Shown here piece after piece: positions 1-6,565 of a stretch of DNA of 18,683 nucleotides. Where the stretch lies: assembly GCA_007118795.1 (NCBI GenBank), contig SKQX01000212.1, positions 1 through 18,683 on the forward strand, written 5' to 3'. A program made the translations under genes and the position numbers. The notes under the pieces are model-generated. The model did not search any database and was not told the DNA's origin. It worked only from the letters and a program-made list of their open reading frames with translations. This DNA is from Thermoflexales bacterium. Lineage in GTDB: Bacteria > Chloroflexota > Anaerolineae > B4-G1. Within the stretch, counting starts at the first letter, position 1; each line of letters begins with the position of its first letter.

Positions 1-2
1 AT

Positions 3-359
3 GAGACCGAGGGGGCTGCCCTCGGCTGGGATATCGCCTGGTCACCCGATGGCGCGCTGGGTATGTTCGCGCTGGGGCGTTACGCCGGACGGGTCTTTGA
101 GTCTCTCACGCTGAAGACGGTCGATGCGACGGGGGCTGTGACCATCGTTGCGCCGATTCCGCTGCCGCCAGGTGGCGAGCTGATCAGTCTCGACTGGTGC
201 GCCCCGGACACGGCTCTGGTGGTCGTCACGACAGCGGATCGAGTCCACGAACTCCACTGGATGGATCTGAACAGTGGGGAGTCTTCCCTCATCGTGTCGG
301 ATGACGAGATCTCTGTGCTAGGGTGCGTGGATGCAGCGGACGCGGGCAGGGCGCCCTGA
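3..359 (+). CDS. C-terminal part of a beta-propeller-like protein (5' end outside window)
   Basis: An open frame enters from the left edge with no start of its own and ends at a TGA at 357-359, giving about 118 residues. The segment GWDIAWSPDG near the start is the type of turn found in WD40/TolB/PD40 propeller blades (W-S-P-D-G). It is followed by short alternating hydrophobic and polar strands and a second blade-like stretch around ISLDWCAPD. No membrane segment is visible in this part, and the tail (AADAGRAP) looks like a natural C-terminus. The function cannot be assigned from this fragment; such propellers often serve as periplasmic or extracellular binding scaffolds. The next gene starts 128 nt downstream on the same strand, and I see no clear terminator or promoter between them. 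The ATG at 63 is an internal Met, because the propeller motif lies upstream of it. Confidence 0.6.
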   Translation, partial: ETEGAALGWDIAWSPDGALGMFALGRYAGRVFESLTLKTVDATGAVTIVAPIPLPPGGELISLDWCAPDTALVVVTTADRVHELHWMDLNSGESSLIVSDDEISVLGCVDAADAGRAP

Positions 360-487
360 CGCCGCTCGGACGCGTGGTCAGACGACGGCGGATGGTGCTT
401 CAACGGGCGCCCTCATGAATGGGATCGCGAAGTTCGGGGCGAGTGACGGTGCGACAGTTCGTTATCGACGGGAGATGAGGAGAGACG

Positions 488-2539
488 ATGGCAGAGCACA
501 AGCATCATACACCTGATCAGAGGCGCTCGGATCATGGCGCGCATAGTGGCCGCGGCGGGGCTCACGTGGACCATACGGGACATGAGGAGATGTTCCGCAC
601 GCGTTTCTGGATCTCGCTGATCCTCTCCATCCCGGTGCTAGTGTACAGTGAGCCGATTCAGAACTGGCTGGGATACACAGCTCCGGTCTTCCCCGGCAGC
701 CAGTGGATCACGCCCGCGTTTGCCGTCATCGTTTTCGCATATGGCGGTGTTCCCTTTCTTCAGATGGCGGCGCCGGAGTTGCGTAACCGCCAGCCGGGGA
801 TGATGACTCTCATCTCGCTGGCCATCACGGTGGCCCTCGTCTACAGCCTGGCCACGCTGGTGTTGCCGGAGCAGATGCCCTTCTTCTGGGAGTTGGTGAC
901 GTTGATCGTGATCATGCTGCTGGGTCACTGGATCGAAATGCGCAGTGTGCGCCAGGCATCGGGCGCTCTGCAGGAGTTGGCGCAGCTTATGCCCGATACG
1001 GCAGAGCGGATTCTGCCCGAGGGGGGAACCGAGGAAGTGCCGGTGGCCGAATTACAGGAAGGCGATCTGCTGCTGGTGCGCCCTGGTGCCAGCGTCCCGG
1101 CGGACGCGGAGGTGGTCGAGGGTGAGTCGGAGTTGAACGAGGCTATGATCACCGGCGAGTCGAAGCCAGTGTACAAGGAGCCGGGTGATGAGGTCATCGG
1201 CGGAACGATCAACGGTGACGGGAGCTTGCGCGTGCGGGTGACGGCAACCGGTGAGGATACGGCGCTGGCCGGCATCATGCGTCTGGTGGAGGAGGCCCAG
1301 CAGAGTAAGTCGAAGACCCAGGTTCTGGCCGATCGAGCCGCTGGATGGCTGTTCTACATCGCTCTGAGCGTGGCTGGTGTGACGGCCGTCGCTTGGGTCA
1401 TTGCGGTGGGCTTTGACGTCGATGTCATCGCACGTGTCGCCACGGTGCTGGTGATCGCCTGCCCGCATGCTCTGGGCCTGGCGATTCCGCTGGTGGTTGC
1501 CATCACCACGTCGATGGCGGCCCGCAATGGCGTGCTGGTTCGTGATCGATTGGCGTTGGAGGAGGCGCGGGAGATCGATGTGGTGATCTTTGACAAGACG
1601 GGAACCTTGACGGAGGCACAGTTTGGCGTTGTGGACTTCGCGACGGTCCAGGGTGTGGATGGGGACGAGGCGTTGGCTCTGACCGCAGCGATCGAGGGTG
1701 ACTCGGAGCATCCCATCGCCAGAGGCGTGCGCCGTGCGGCAGAGGAGCGAGAGCTATCGGTCCCTCAGGTCTCGGACTTTGAGGCTATCCAGGGCCGCGG
1801 CGTGCAGGCGAGCCACGAAGGGCAGACCGTCTACGTGGGGGGACCGGGTCTGCTGGAGATGCTGGAACTGGAGGTGCCCTCTTCGTTGACTGCGCTGCGT
1901 GAGGATGCGAATGCCAAGGGACAGAGTGTGATCTACCTGGTTCAGCAGGACGAGGTGAGGGCTGCGCTGGCCCTGGCGGACGTGATCCGGCCGGAGAGTA
2001 GAGAGGTCGTCGACCGCCTCCACGAGATGGGTGTCGAGGTAGCGATGCTGACCGGCGACAGCGAGGCAGTGGCCCGGGCCGTGGCCGACGAGCTGGGAAT
2101 CGATCAGTATTTCGCTGAGGTTCTGCCGGAGGACAAGGATAAGAAGGTGCAGCAGTTGCAGGATGAGGGCAAGCGGGTTGCGATGGTCGGTGACGGGGTG
2201 AACGACGCGCCGGCTCTGACTCGGGCCGACGTGGGCATCGCCATCGGCAGCGGCACGGACGTAGCCGTGGAGTCAGCGGGCATTATCCTGGTCAAGAGCA
2301 ACCCGATGGACGTCGTCAACGTCGTCGAGTTGAGTCGGGCCAGCTACCGCAAGATGGTTCAGAACCTCTGGTGGGCGGCAGGCTACAATATCGTAGCTCT
2401 CCCGTTGGCCGCCGGCGTGCTTGCGCCCTGGGGCATTCTACTCTCCCCAGCAGTCGGTGCGCTGCTAATGTCGCTGAGCACGGTCATCGTGGCCCTCAAT
2501 GCCCAACTGCTGCGTGGGGTGGAACTCGGAACGTCCTAG
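488..2539 (+). CDS. copB: CopB-type heavy-metal (Cu/Ag) P1B-3 ATPase
   Basis: The predicted product is a 683-residue membrane pump that uses ATP to export a soft metal, most likely copper or silver, from the cytoplasm. Visible signatures are actuator TGES (222-225), the TM6 metal site CPH (325-327), phosphorylation motif DKTGTLT (369-375), P1B-specific HP (408-409) and hinge GDGVND (568-573). TM7 carries N-x6-YN-x4-P (N626, Y633, N634, P639) and TM8 carries MSxST...NA (661-672). This combination is the published P1B-3 (CopB) pattern, as opposed to CPC/CopA. The N-terminus lacks a CxxC HMA domain but has eight His in residues 4-32, typical of CopB. Membrane segments are near 40-54, 75-94, 105-126, 132-150, 286-310, 315-345, 630-650 and 655-675. 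The start is supported by GAGGAGA a few bases upstream. Genes for a zinc-ribbon membrane protein and a cytochrome c follow. Whether the ion is Cu(I), Cu(II) or Ag(I) cannot be told from sequence. Confidence 0.95.
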   Translation: MAEHKHHTPDQRRSDHGAHSGRGGAHVDHTGHEEMFRTRFWISLILSIPVLVYSEPIQNWLGYTAPVFPGSQWITPAFAVIVFAYGGVPFLQMAAPELRNRQPGMMTLISLAITVALVYSLATLVLPEQMPFFWELVTLIVIMLLGHWIEMRSVRQASGALQELAQLMPDTAERILPEGGTEEVPVAELQEGDLLLVRPGASVPADAEVVEGESELNEAMITGESKPVYKEPGDEVIGGTINGDGSLRVRVTATGEDTALAGIMRLVEEAQQSKSKTQVLADRAAGWLFYIALSVAGVTAVAWVIAVGFDVDVIARVATVLVIACPHALGLAIPLVVAITTSMAARNGVLVRDRLALEEAREIDVVIFDKTGTLTEAQFGVVDFATVQGVDGDEALALTAAIEGDSEHPIARGVRRAAEERELSVPQVSDFEAIQGRGVQASHEGQTVYVGGPGLLEMLELEVPSSLTALREDANAKGQSVIYLVQQDEVRAALALADVIRPESREVVDRLHEMGVEVAMLTGDSEAVARAVADELGIDQYFAEVLPEDKDKKVQQLQDEGKRVAMVGDGVNDAPALTRADVGIAIGSGTDVAVESAGIILVKSNPMDVVNVVELSRASYRKMVQNLWWAAGYNIVALPLAAGVLAPWGILLSPAVGALLMSLSTVIVALNAQLLRGVELGTS

Positions 2540-2680
2540 TTGTATGCGGACGGGCCCAACGGCAGAGTCGCGCAATAGGCGGTTTCCCTGCTCACCGATA
2601 GGAGGGAGACTCTCGATCCGCAACTAGTCTTCAGGGCTCCTGCGAGGGCAACGGGGTGCACTAGACGGAGGGAGGGCGGT

Positions 2681-3046
2681 ATGGAGAACGTCAATTGGAC
2701 GCAGATTCTGATCTTGGGGTTGGTGGCGCTGGTCGTCTTCGCTCTGGGTATGGGGATCCTGCTCATAGTTAGTGGTTCTTGGGGTGTTATGGGATCCGGG
2801 ATGATGGGGCCGGGACATATGGGTGGCGGCATCCTATGGGCTGCTCTGTGGTTGACGGTTGCTTGTCTACTCCCTCTAACCCTGTTGACGTTGCTGGTGG
2901 TAGGCGGCGTATGGCTGGTGCGGAACCTGAGCAGCACCCAGGCTGCGGCGTCATCGCTGGAAAGATGTGCCAACTGTGGGCGGGCTGCGGAGAGCGGATG
3001 GCAGGTTTGTCCCTACTGTGGGGAGGATCTTGAAAGTGAGCGATAG
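2681..3046 (+). CDS. Two-TM protein with Met-rich loop and C-terminal zinc ribbon
   Basis: A 121-residue protein of no family I recognise. It has TM segments at about 8-31 and 51-80. The loop between them is rich in Met, Gly and His (M37, M41, M42, H46, M47), and the C-terminal tail holds a zinc ribbon, C96-x2-C99-x10-C110-x2-C113. The likely topology puts the Met-rich loop outside and the zinc ribbon in the cytosol. Met clusters of this type bind Cu(I)/Ag(I) in known periplasmic copper proteins; a role here is inferred from that and from the CopB-type pump 141 nt upstream. GGAGGG precedes the ATG. The last 11 nt overlap the GTG start of the cytochrome gene, so the two are probably translationally coupled. 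It could instead be a general membrane-anchored zinc-ribbon protein (zinc_ribbon_2/DUF-type) with no metal transport role. Confidence 0.8.
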   Translation: MENVNWTQILILGLVALVVFALGMGILLIVSGSWGVMGSGMMGPGHMGGGILWAALWLTVACLLPLTLLTLLVVGGVWLVRNLSSTQAAASSLERCANCGRAAESGWQVCPYCGEDLESER

Positions 3047-3554
3047 CACAGTATCCTGGCTGCGGGTGGTGGGAGGCGGCGTTATGGTGGGCTTGATCCT
3101 CGTCGCCTGCGTGGTCCTCTTCCTGGGGCGGACAGGTCCGCTGGGCGGGATAATGGGCTCCTGGCGGTTCGAGTCGAACGGGGAACAGATCTACTTCACG
3201 GGTACGAGTCAGCGCGGCACGACCATCACACCGGTGATGGAGCCCGGGATGGGGAGGATGCCAGGATCGCGGCTCACCTGCGCGTCCTGTCACGGGGCGG
3301 ATGGCCGGGGAGGCCAGGTACAGAGGATGATGCAGGTCGTCGAGGTCCCCGACATTCGTTACGAGACGCTGACCGCCGACGATCACGGGGAGGACGAGCA
3401 CGGGCACGGGCCTTACACCGAGGAGACCATCAAGCGGGCGATCACCGAGGGCGTGGATCCCGACGGTGAGCCGCTCGACTGGCCCATGCCCCGCTGGTCG
3501 ATGGCCGAAGAAGATCTTGATGATCTGGTGGAGTTCCTGAAGACGCTCGACTGA
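3036..3554 (+). CDS. Membrane-anchored monoheme cytochrome c with Met and His clusters
   Basis: A 172-residue class I-like c-type cytochrome, expected on the outer face of the cytoplasmic membrane as an electron carrier. An uncleaved anchor or signal segment spans about residues 8-30. The heme-attachment motif is CASCH (82-86), and the probable distal ligand is M151 in PMPRW. Three Met precede the heme (M68, M72, M75), and an acidic His cluster follows it (H117, H122, H124). The GTG start at 3036 is chosen because GGGAGGA lies nine bases upstream and the anchor begins right after it. A longer frame from an ATG at 2967 would run deep inside the zinc-ribbon gene. The C-terminal half (EETIKRAITEG, then DLVEFLKTL) matches the usual cytochrome c fold with its last helix. 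The methyltransferase gene starts two bases after its stop. The redox partner is unknown. Confidence 0.85.
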   Translation: MSDSTVSWLRVVGGGVMVGLILVACVVLFLGRTGPLGGIMGSWRFESNGEQIYFTGTSQRGTTITPVMEPGMGRMPGSRLTCASCHGADGRGGQVQRMMQVVEVPDIRYETLTADDHGEDEHGHGPYTEETIKRAITEGVDPDGEPLDWPMPRWSMAEEDLDDLVEFLKTLD

Positions 3555-3556
3555 TC

Positions 3557-4198
3557 GTGACTCGGGATGCTACAAGACGGACGAAGGCGCGGTACGACCG
3601 TATTGCGCCCATCTACGACCGGATGGAGGCCGTGGTCGAGGAGCTGGCTTTCCGCCGCTGGCGGAAGAAGCTCTGGGCACACGTGGATGGAGGCCGTGTC
3701 CTGGAGGTGGGTGTCGGTACGGGCAAGAATATCCTGTACCATCCTGAGGGAGCAGGGGTGACGGCTGTCGATATCAGCGACCGCATGCTTGAGCGAGCGC
3801 GGCAACGAGCGTGGGATCTGCAGGCTGACATGGGTCTGACACTGATGGACGCTGAGCGGCTGGGCTTCCCGGACGCTGTGTTCGATGCGGCGGTGGCGAC
3901 CTTTGTGTTCTGCTCGGTGCCCGACCCGGTGAAAGCATTGAAGGAAGTAGACCGGGTGGTCAAGCCGGGAGGGCGGATCGTGTTGCTGGAGCACGTCAGG
4001 GTGAACAGGCCTATCGTGGGGCAGTTGATGGATCTACTGGACCCGCTCGTGTTGCGGCTGATGGGCCCGCACATCAGTCGACGGACCGCGGAGAACGTGG
4101 CAAAGGCAGGGCTCGAGACCGAGCGGGTGGAGGAGCTGACTGCAGGCGGCCTGGTAAAGCTGATTATCGCCCGGTCCAGCGGGAAGACGGAGGGGTGA
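3557..4198 (+). CDS. Class I SAM-dependent methyltransferase, UbiE/PmtA-like
   Basis: A 213-residue soluble Rossmann-fold methyltransferase. Motif I is VLEVGVGTG (48-56), and the acidic residue closing strand 2 is D72 in AVDISDRML. A motif II-like segment (FDAAVATFVFCSV) and the post-motif VVKPGGRIVLLEH complete the Methyltransf_11/UbiE pattern. The relatives I can place are quinone methyltransferases and phosphatidylethanolamine N-methyltransferases; the substrate here cannot be read from sequence. Translation starts at GTG two bases after the cytochrome stop. There is no strong Shine-Dalgarno of its own, so coupling to the upstream gene is likely. Its place as the last gene of the CopB/zinc-ribbon/cytochrome set suggests modification of a lipid or quinone linked to metal stress or to the cytochrome, but this is inference. 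Confidence 0.85.
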   Translation: MTRDATRRTKARYDRIAPIYDRMEAVVEELAFRRWRKKLWAHVDGGRVLEVGVGTGKNILYHPEGAGVTAVDISDRMLERARQRAWDLQADMGLTLMDAERLGFPDAVFDAAVATFVFCSVPDPVKALKEVDRVVKPGGRIVLLEHVRVNRPIVGQLMDLLDPLVLRLMGPHISRRTAENVAKAGLETERVEELTAGGLVKLIIARSSGKTEG

Positions 4199-4344
4199 CG
4201 CTCAGATATCGCGCTGTGCTTCGCATCGGCGACGGTACTGTCGCTCGGGCCGATACGGCGCTTCACCATGTCGGTCCTGCAAGCCGGTCGGCCGGATAAC
4301 CGGCGCACGGTGAGGCGTCGACGTACAAGAGAGGAGGGCGTGAA

Positions 4345-4587
4345 ATGCCGATTCTGATCTGGATCATAAGCGGCATCATCGCGGGATGGCTAGCCGGCCT
4401 GGTCGTGAGGGGACGAGGCTTTGGTCTGCTGGGAAACTTGGTGGTGGGGCTGTTGGGCGGCCTTATTGGCGGATAGTTGTTCGGCGTGTTGGGGATCCAG
4501 GCCACCGGCTGGGTTGGCGATATCTTGGCCGCCGCTGTCGGAGGCGTGGTCCTGGTCGTGATCGTACGGACGCTCCGGCGAGCCTGA
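4345..4587 (+). pseudogene. glsB: GlsB/YeaQ/YmgE-family stress membrane protein, interrupted by an in-frame TAG
   Basis: The frame starts at ATG 4345 with GAGGAGG seven bases upstream. It encodes a typical GlsB/YeaQ (transglycosylase-associated) beginning, MPILIWIISGIIAGWLAGL, reaches GGLIGG at codons 38-43, then meets TAG (4474-4476). The same frame continues without further stops for 36 codons (LFGVLGIQATGWVGDILAAA, then a hydrophobic helix and RTLRRA) to TGA at 4585-4587. Together the two halves give the usual length of about 80 residues and three hydrophobic segments. Family members normally have an aromatic residue, often Trp, right after the GG, so the lesion reads as one base change TGG to TAG at 4475. 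Possible explanations are a recent nonsense mutation, a sequencing or assembly error, or amber readthrough. The family is small, membrane-bound and linked to general stress. Confidence 0.8.
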
Positions 4588-4793
4588 TTCCCGCCACACC
4601 AGGAGACCTACCGAAGATCGGCCGACCGGCGATCGGTTTCTGGAGCCGAATCCGCCGGACAGGGGGTGTCCTTCCATCCTTCGATCCAGCTTCTCAAGCA
4701 GGTTAGCGACGGGGGCAACGTGAGGCTCGGGCTCTCTGATCGGCCCACTCCGTCCGAAGGAACCGGGTCCGGCACGCGGAGAGGGGAGGGAGT

Positions 4794-5678
4794 ATGGAAA
4801 AGCTGACGGAACTTCTCGAATCGGTCTATCGACGGGCTGACGACCTTACCGGTGGAAGGCTGGGTATACTCAAGGACGCCCTGGACAGCTTCAATGAGGC
4901 CAAGGGAGGGGACGTGGCCGCCGCCTTGGCCTACTACACGATGTTCTCCCTCTTTCCGATGCTGCTGGCCTTGATCGCTGCCGGCAGCTTCTTCCTGGAG
5001 GCTGAGCAAGTGCAGCGGGAAGTGGTGAGGCTTGTCACCCAGGCTGTGCCGATATCGGAGGAGCTGATTCGGTCGAACGTCGAGCAGGTGCTCGACAACC
5101 GGGGTACCATCGGGGTGGTGGGGCTAGTAGGGCTGCTCTGGTCGGGGACGGGTGTCTTCACGGTCCTGTTGGGCCACGTCAACCTGGCCTGGAAGCGGGC
5201 CGCACCGCGGGGACTCATCGGGCGCCGTCTGCTGGGACTGGGTGTGGGGCTGGTGGGGATACTGGTCGTGGTTCTGCTGCTCCTTATGCTGTCCACGCCG
5301 GCGCTGAACGTGCTGGCCTTTCTGGACCTGCCCAACAACGCCTGGGCGGCGGTATTCGAGGGGCCACTGGGGCTGCTGATCACCAGCGGCATTCCCCTCC
5401 TGGTCACTTTCGTCGCTTTCCTGGCTCTCTATCGGTGGGCACCGAACACGCGAGTTGCATGGGCCGAGGCCGTATGGCCGGCCCTTTTGGTGGCGGTGGT
5501 CTTTGAGGTCGCAAAGCGGGCCTTCGCCTGGTACGTCAGCAGTGATCTGGTCGATTACCGCGTCGTCTACGGATCGTTAGGGGCTGTCGTGGCCCTGCTG
5601 CTGTGGATCTACCTCACCGGCATGCTGCTTCTCTTCGGCGCACACCTGAGTGCCGCGATGGCTCGCAGCCGGAGGTAA
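4794..5678 (+). CDS. YihY/BrkB (UPF0761)-family polytopic membrane protein
   Basis: The product has 294 residues and about six hydrophobic segments, near 42-66, 95-125, 143-170, 185-210, 222-245 and 258-287. The early stretch GDVAAALAYYTMFSLFPMLL is the family hallmark (an A-L-A-Y-x2-x-F-S-L-x-P type motif). The later YGSLGAVVALLLWIY and LLFGAHLSAA segments match the C-terminal hallmark. The family (virulence factor BrkB, YihY) was once called ribonuclease BN in error; its function is uncertain, and transport or envelope roles have been proposed. GAGGGGAGGG lies just before the ATG. The gene stands alone between the broken glsB and the convergent cold-shock gene, and its transcript may share the hairpin terminator at 5848-5888. 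Confidence 0.9.
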   Translation: MEKLTELLESVYRRADDLTGGRLGILKDALDSFNEAKGGDVAAALAYYTMFSLFPMLLALIAAGSFFLEAEQVQREVVRLVTQAVPISEELIRSNVEQVLDNRGTIGVVGLVGLLWSGTGVFTVLLGHVNLAWKRAAPRGLIGRRLLGLGVGLVGILVVVLLLLMLSTPALNVLAFLDLPNNAWAAVFEGPLGLLITSGIPLLVTFVAFLALYRWAPNTRVAWAEAVWPALLVAVVFEVAKRAFAWYVSSDLVDYRVVYGSLGAVVALLLWIYLTGMLLLFGAHLSAAMARSRR

Positions 5679-5847
5679 ACGGTACCGAGGGCCACGGCTT
5701 CCTGCTCCCGCACTCGGCCTTCGTCTAGTCGCGTCGCTGATCCGTCTGAGCGGTGGCAGAACGTCGGGGCGGGCGGGTTTACATGGTTGGAGTACGCGCC
5801 GGTCGAACCGTAGGCGACCGCCGGAAGCGACGGGCGGGTCAAACGAA

Positions 5848-5888
5848 AAAGCCGCATGCGCGCTGCAAGTGCAGACGCATGCGGCTTT
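5848..5888 (-). terminator. Strong intrinsic terminator of the cold-shock gene, possibly bidirectional
   Basis: GCCGCATGCG (5851-5860) pairs perfectly with CGCATGCGGC (5876-5885). The stem is extended by AAA/TTT on the outside and by an inner CTGCA/TGCAG stem (5863-5867/5870-5874), so the hairpin is almost continuous. On the minus strand it is followed by TTTTTCGTTT, a good U-tract, about 55 nt past the cold-shock stop. On the plus strand it is followed by TTTCCTTCC, a weaker tract, so it may also stop transcripts from the BrkB-family gene. Confidence 0.85.
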
Positions 5889-5940
5889 CCTTCCGATTGT
5901 CAGCCCCTCGACACTCCGAGCCGGCCGACAGCGCTCCTAC

Positions 5941-6174
5941 CTAGAAGTCGTAGTGCTCTCCCAGGGGAACCACATCGACGGCGCGAGGACCTTTCGGGCT
6001 TTCCTCGATGCCGAACTCGACCTTCTGACCCTCGCGGAGGGTGCGGAAGCCCGTGCTCTTGATTGACGAGTGGTGCACGAATACGTCCTCGCCCTCATCG
6101 GGGGAGATGAATCCGTACCCTTTCTCGTTGCTGAACCACTTGACCTCACCCGTCTTCTTCTGCTGCTCGTCCAT
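5941..6174 (-). CDS. csp: Cold-shock protein (CspA family)
   Basis: A 77-residue single cold-shock domain that binds single-stranded RNA and DNA as a chaperone. RNP1 is KGYGFI (18-23), RNP2 is VFVHH (31-35), and the opening GEVKWFSNEKG is diagnostic. The usual length is 65-70 residues; this one has a short polar lead (MDEQQKK) and a tail ending EHYDF. The ATG at 6174 is preferred over one at 6219 because the domain follows directly and AGAGG lies just upstream; the extra 15 residues of the longer frame look like leader sequence. It has its own minus-strand promoter about 130 nt upstream, a leader of roughly 120 nt and a strong terminator downstream, so it is monocistronic. Long leaders are characteristic of cold-inducible csp mRNAs, though constitutive Csp proteins are also common. 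Confidence 0.95.
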   Translation of the reverse strand: MDEQQKKTGEVKWFSNEKGYGFISPDEGEDVFVHHSSIKSTGFRTLREGQKVEFGIEESPKGPRAVDVVPLGEHYDF

Positions 6175-6239
6175 CTTACCTCTTTTTACTCCTTGTACTG
6201 AATATGCTAGGCGGCCCAATCAGGCATCATCCCACAACG

Positions 6240-6262
6240 GCCCAGACTTACGGCTTCTGGGC
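6240..6262 (-). promoter_or_regulatory. Hairpin in the csp 5' leader
   Basis: GCCCAGA (6240-6246) and TCTGGGC (6256-6262) form a perfect 7-bp stem with a 9-nt loop inside the predicted untranslated leader of the cold-shock gene. It lies about 65 nt before the start codon. It is not followed by a U-tract, so it is not a terminator. A role in mRNA stability or temperature-dependent folding is inferred only from the way csp leaders work elsewhere. Confidence 0.4.
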
Positions 6263-6303
6263 AGTCGCTGTTAGCTACCTGATCTTACCGCGTCCTGGAT
6301 AGC

Positions 6304-6331
6304 ATGATACACGATTTCTCTTAAGTGTCAA
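6304..6331 (-). promoter_or_regulatory. Sigma-70-type promoter of the cold-shock gene
   Basis: On the minus strand a perfect -35 TTGACA (6326-6331) is followed after 16 bases by TATCAT (6304-6309). The start point would be near 6297, giving a leader of about 120 nt before the ATG at 6174. No other gene on this strand could use it first. Confidence 0.75.
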
Positions 6332-6565
6332 GTGGCTCAAGCCGGCGTCACCCTGGTCTGGCAGCCGCTCGTGGGCCAGGATCAGATGGTGCGGGGCAAG
6401 TCGGTCTAAATGGGCGCGACGGCCAACGTGTCTACAACCGTCTCCTGGCCGGTCTCCGGCCCCAATTCGTTCGACTGCAGCGCGACTGAGGTAGGGAAAC
6501 GGGTTGTTCCGGAGTGATGATCGGGACGGTGTTTCTGGACGATGGCGGCAGGGGCCAAGGGGCGG
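6332..6565. other. Intergenic stretch between crp-like stop and csp promoter
   Basis: I see no supported gene here. One short hairpin, GGCCGG-TCT-CCGGCC (6447-6461), lies about 100 nt past the stop of the Crp-family gene. It has no T-tract on either side, so it is at best a weak terminator or RNA-stabilising structure. Short frames across this stretch lack ribosome sites and protein-like composition. Confidence 0.4.

Noticed and set aside
1052..1711. Reverse-strand open frame opposite the CopB-type ATPase
   Set aside because: It lies across the conserved actuator and phosphorylation domains of the ATPase. Its low-complexity His/Arg/Gln composition indicates a shadow.
2967..3035. Upstream ATG start for the cytochrome c gene
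   Set aside because: It would overlap 80 bases of the zinc-ribbon gene and translate the Cys-ribbon region out of frame. The GTG at 3036 has a good Shine-Dalgarno and starts next to the membrane anchor.
4283..4304. GCCGGT...ACCGGC inverted repeat after the methyltransferase gene as a terminator
   Set aside because: It has only a 6-bp stem, a 10-nt loop and no T-tract. High-GC sequence gives such pairs by chance.
4474..4476. TAG in glsB as evidence for amber codon reassignment
   Set aside because: At least seven other genes in the window end in TAG at their natural C-termini, so TAG works as a stop here.
5650..6066. Plus-strand open frame spanning the BrkB-family gene end, the terminator and part of the cold-shock gene
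   Set aside because: It crosses a strong hairpin terminator and runs antisense to a real cold-shock domain, with no ribosome site or protein family likeness.
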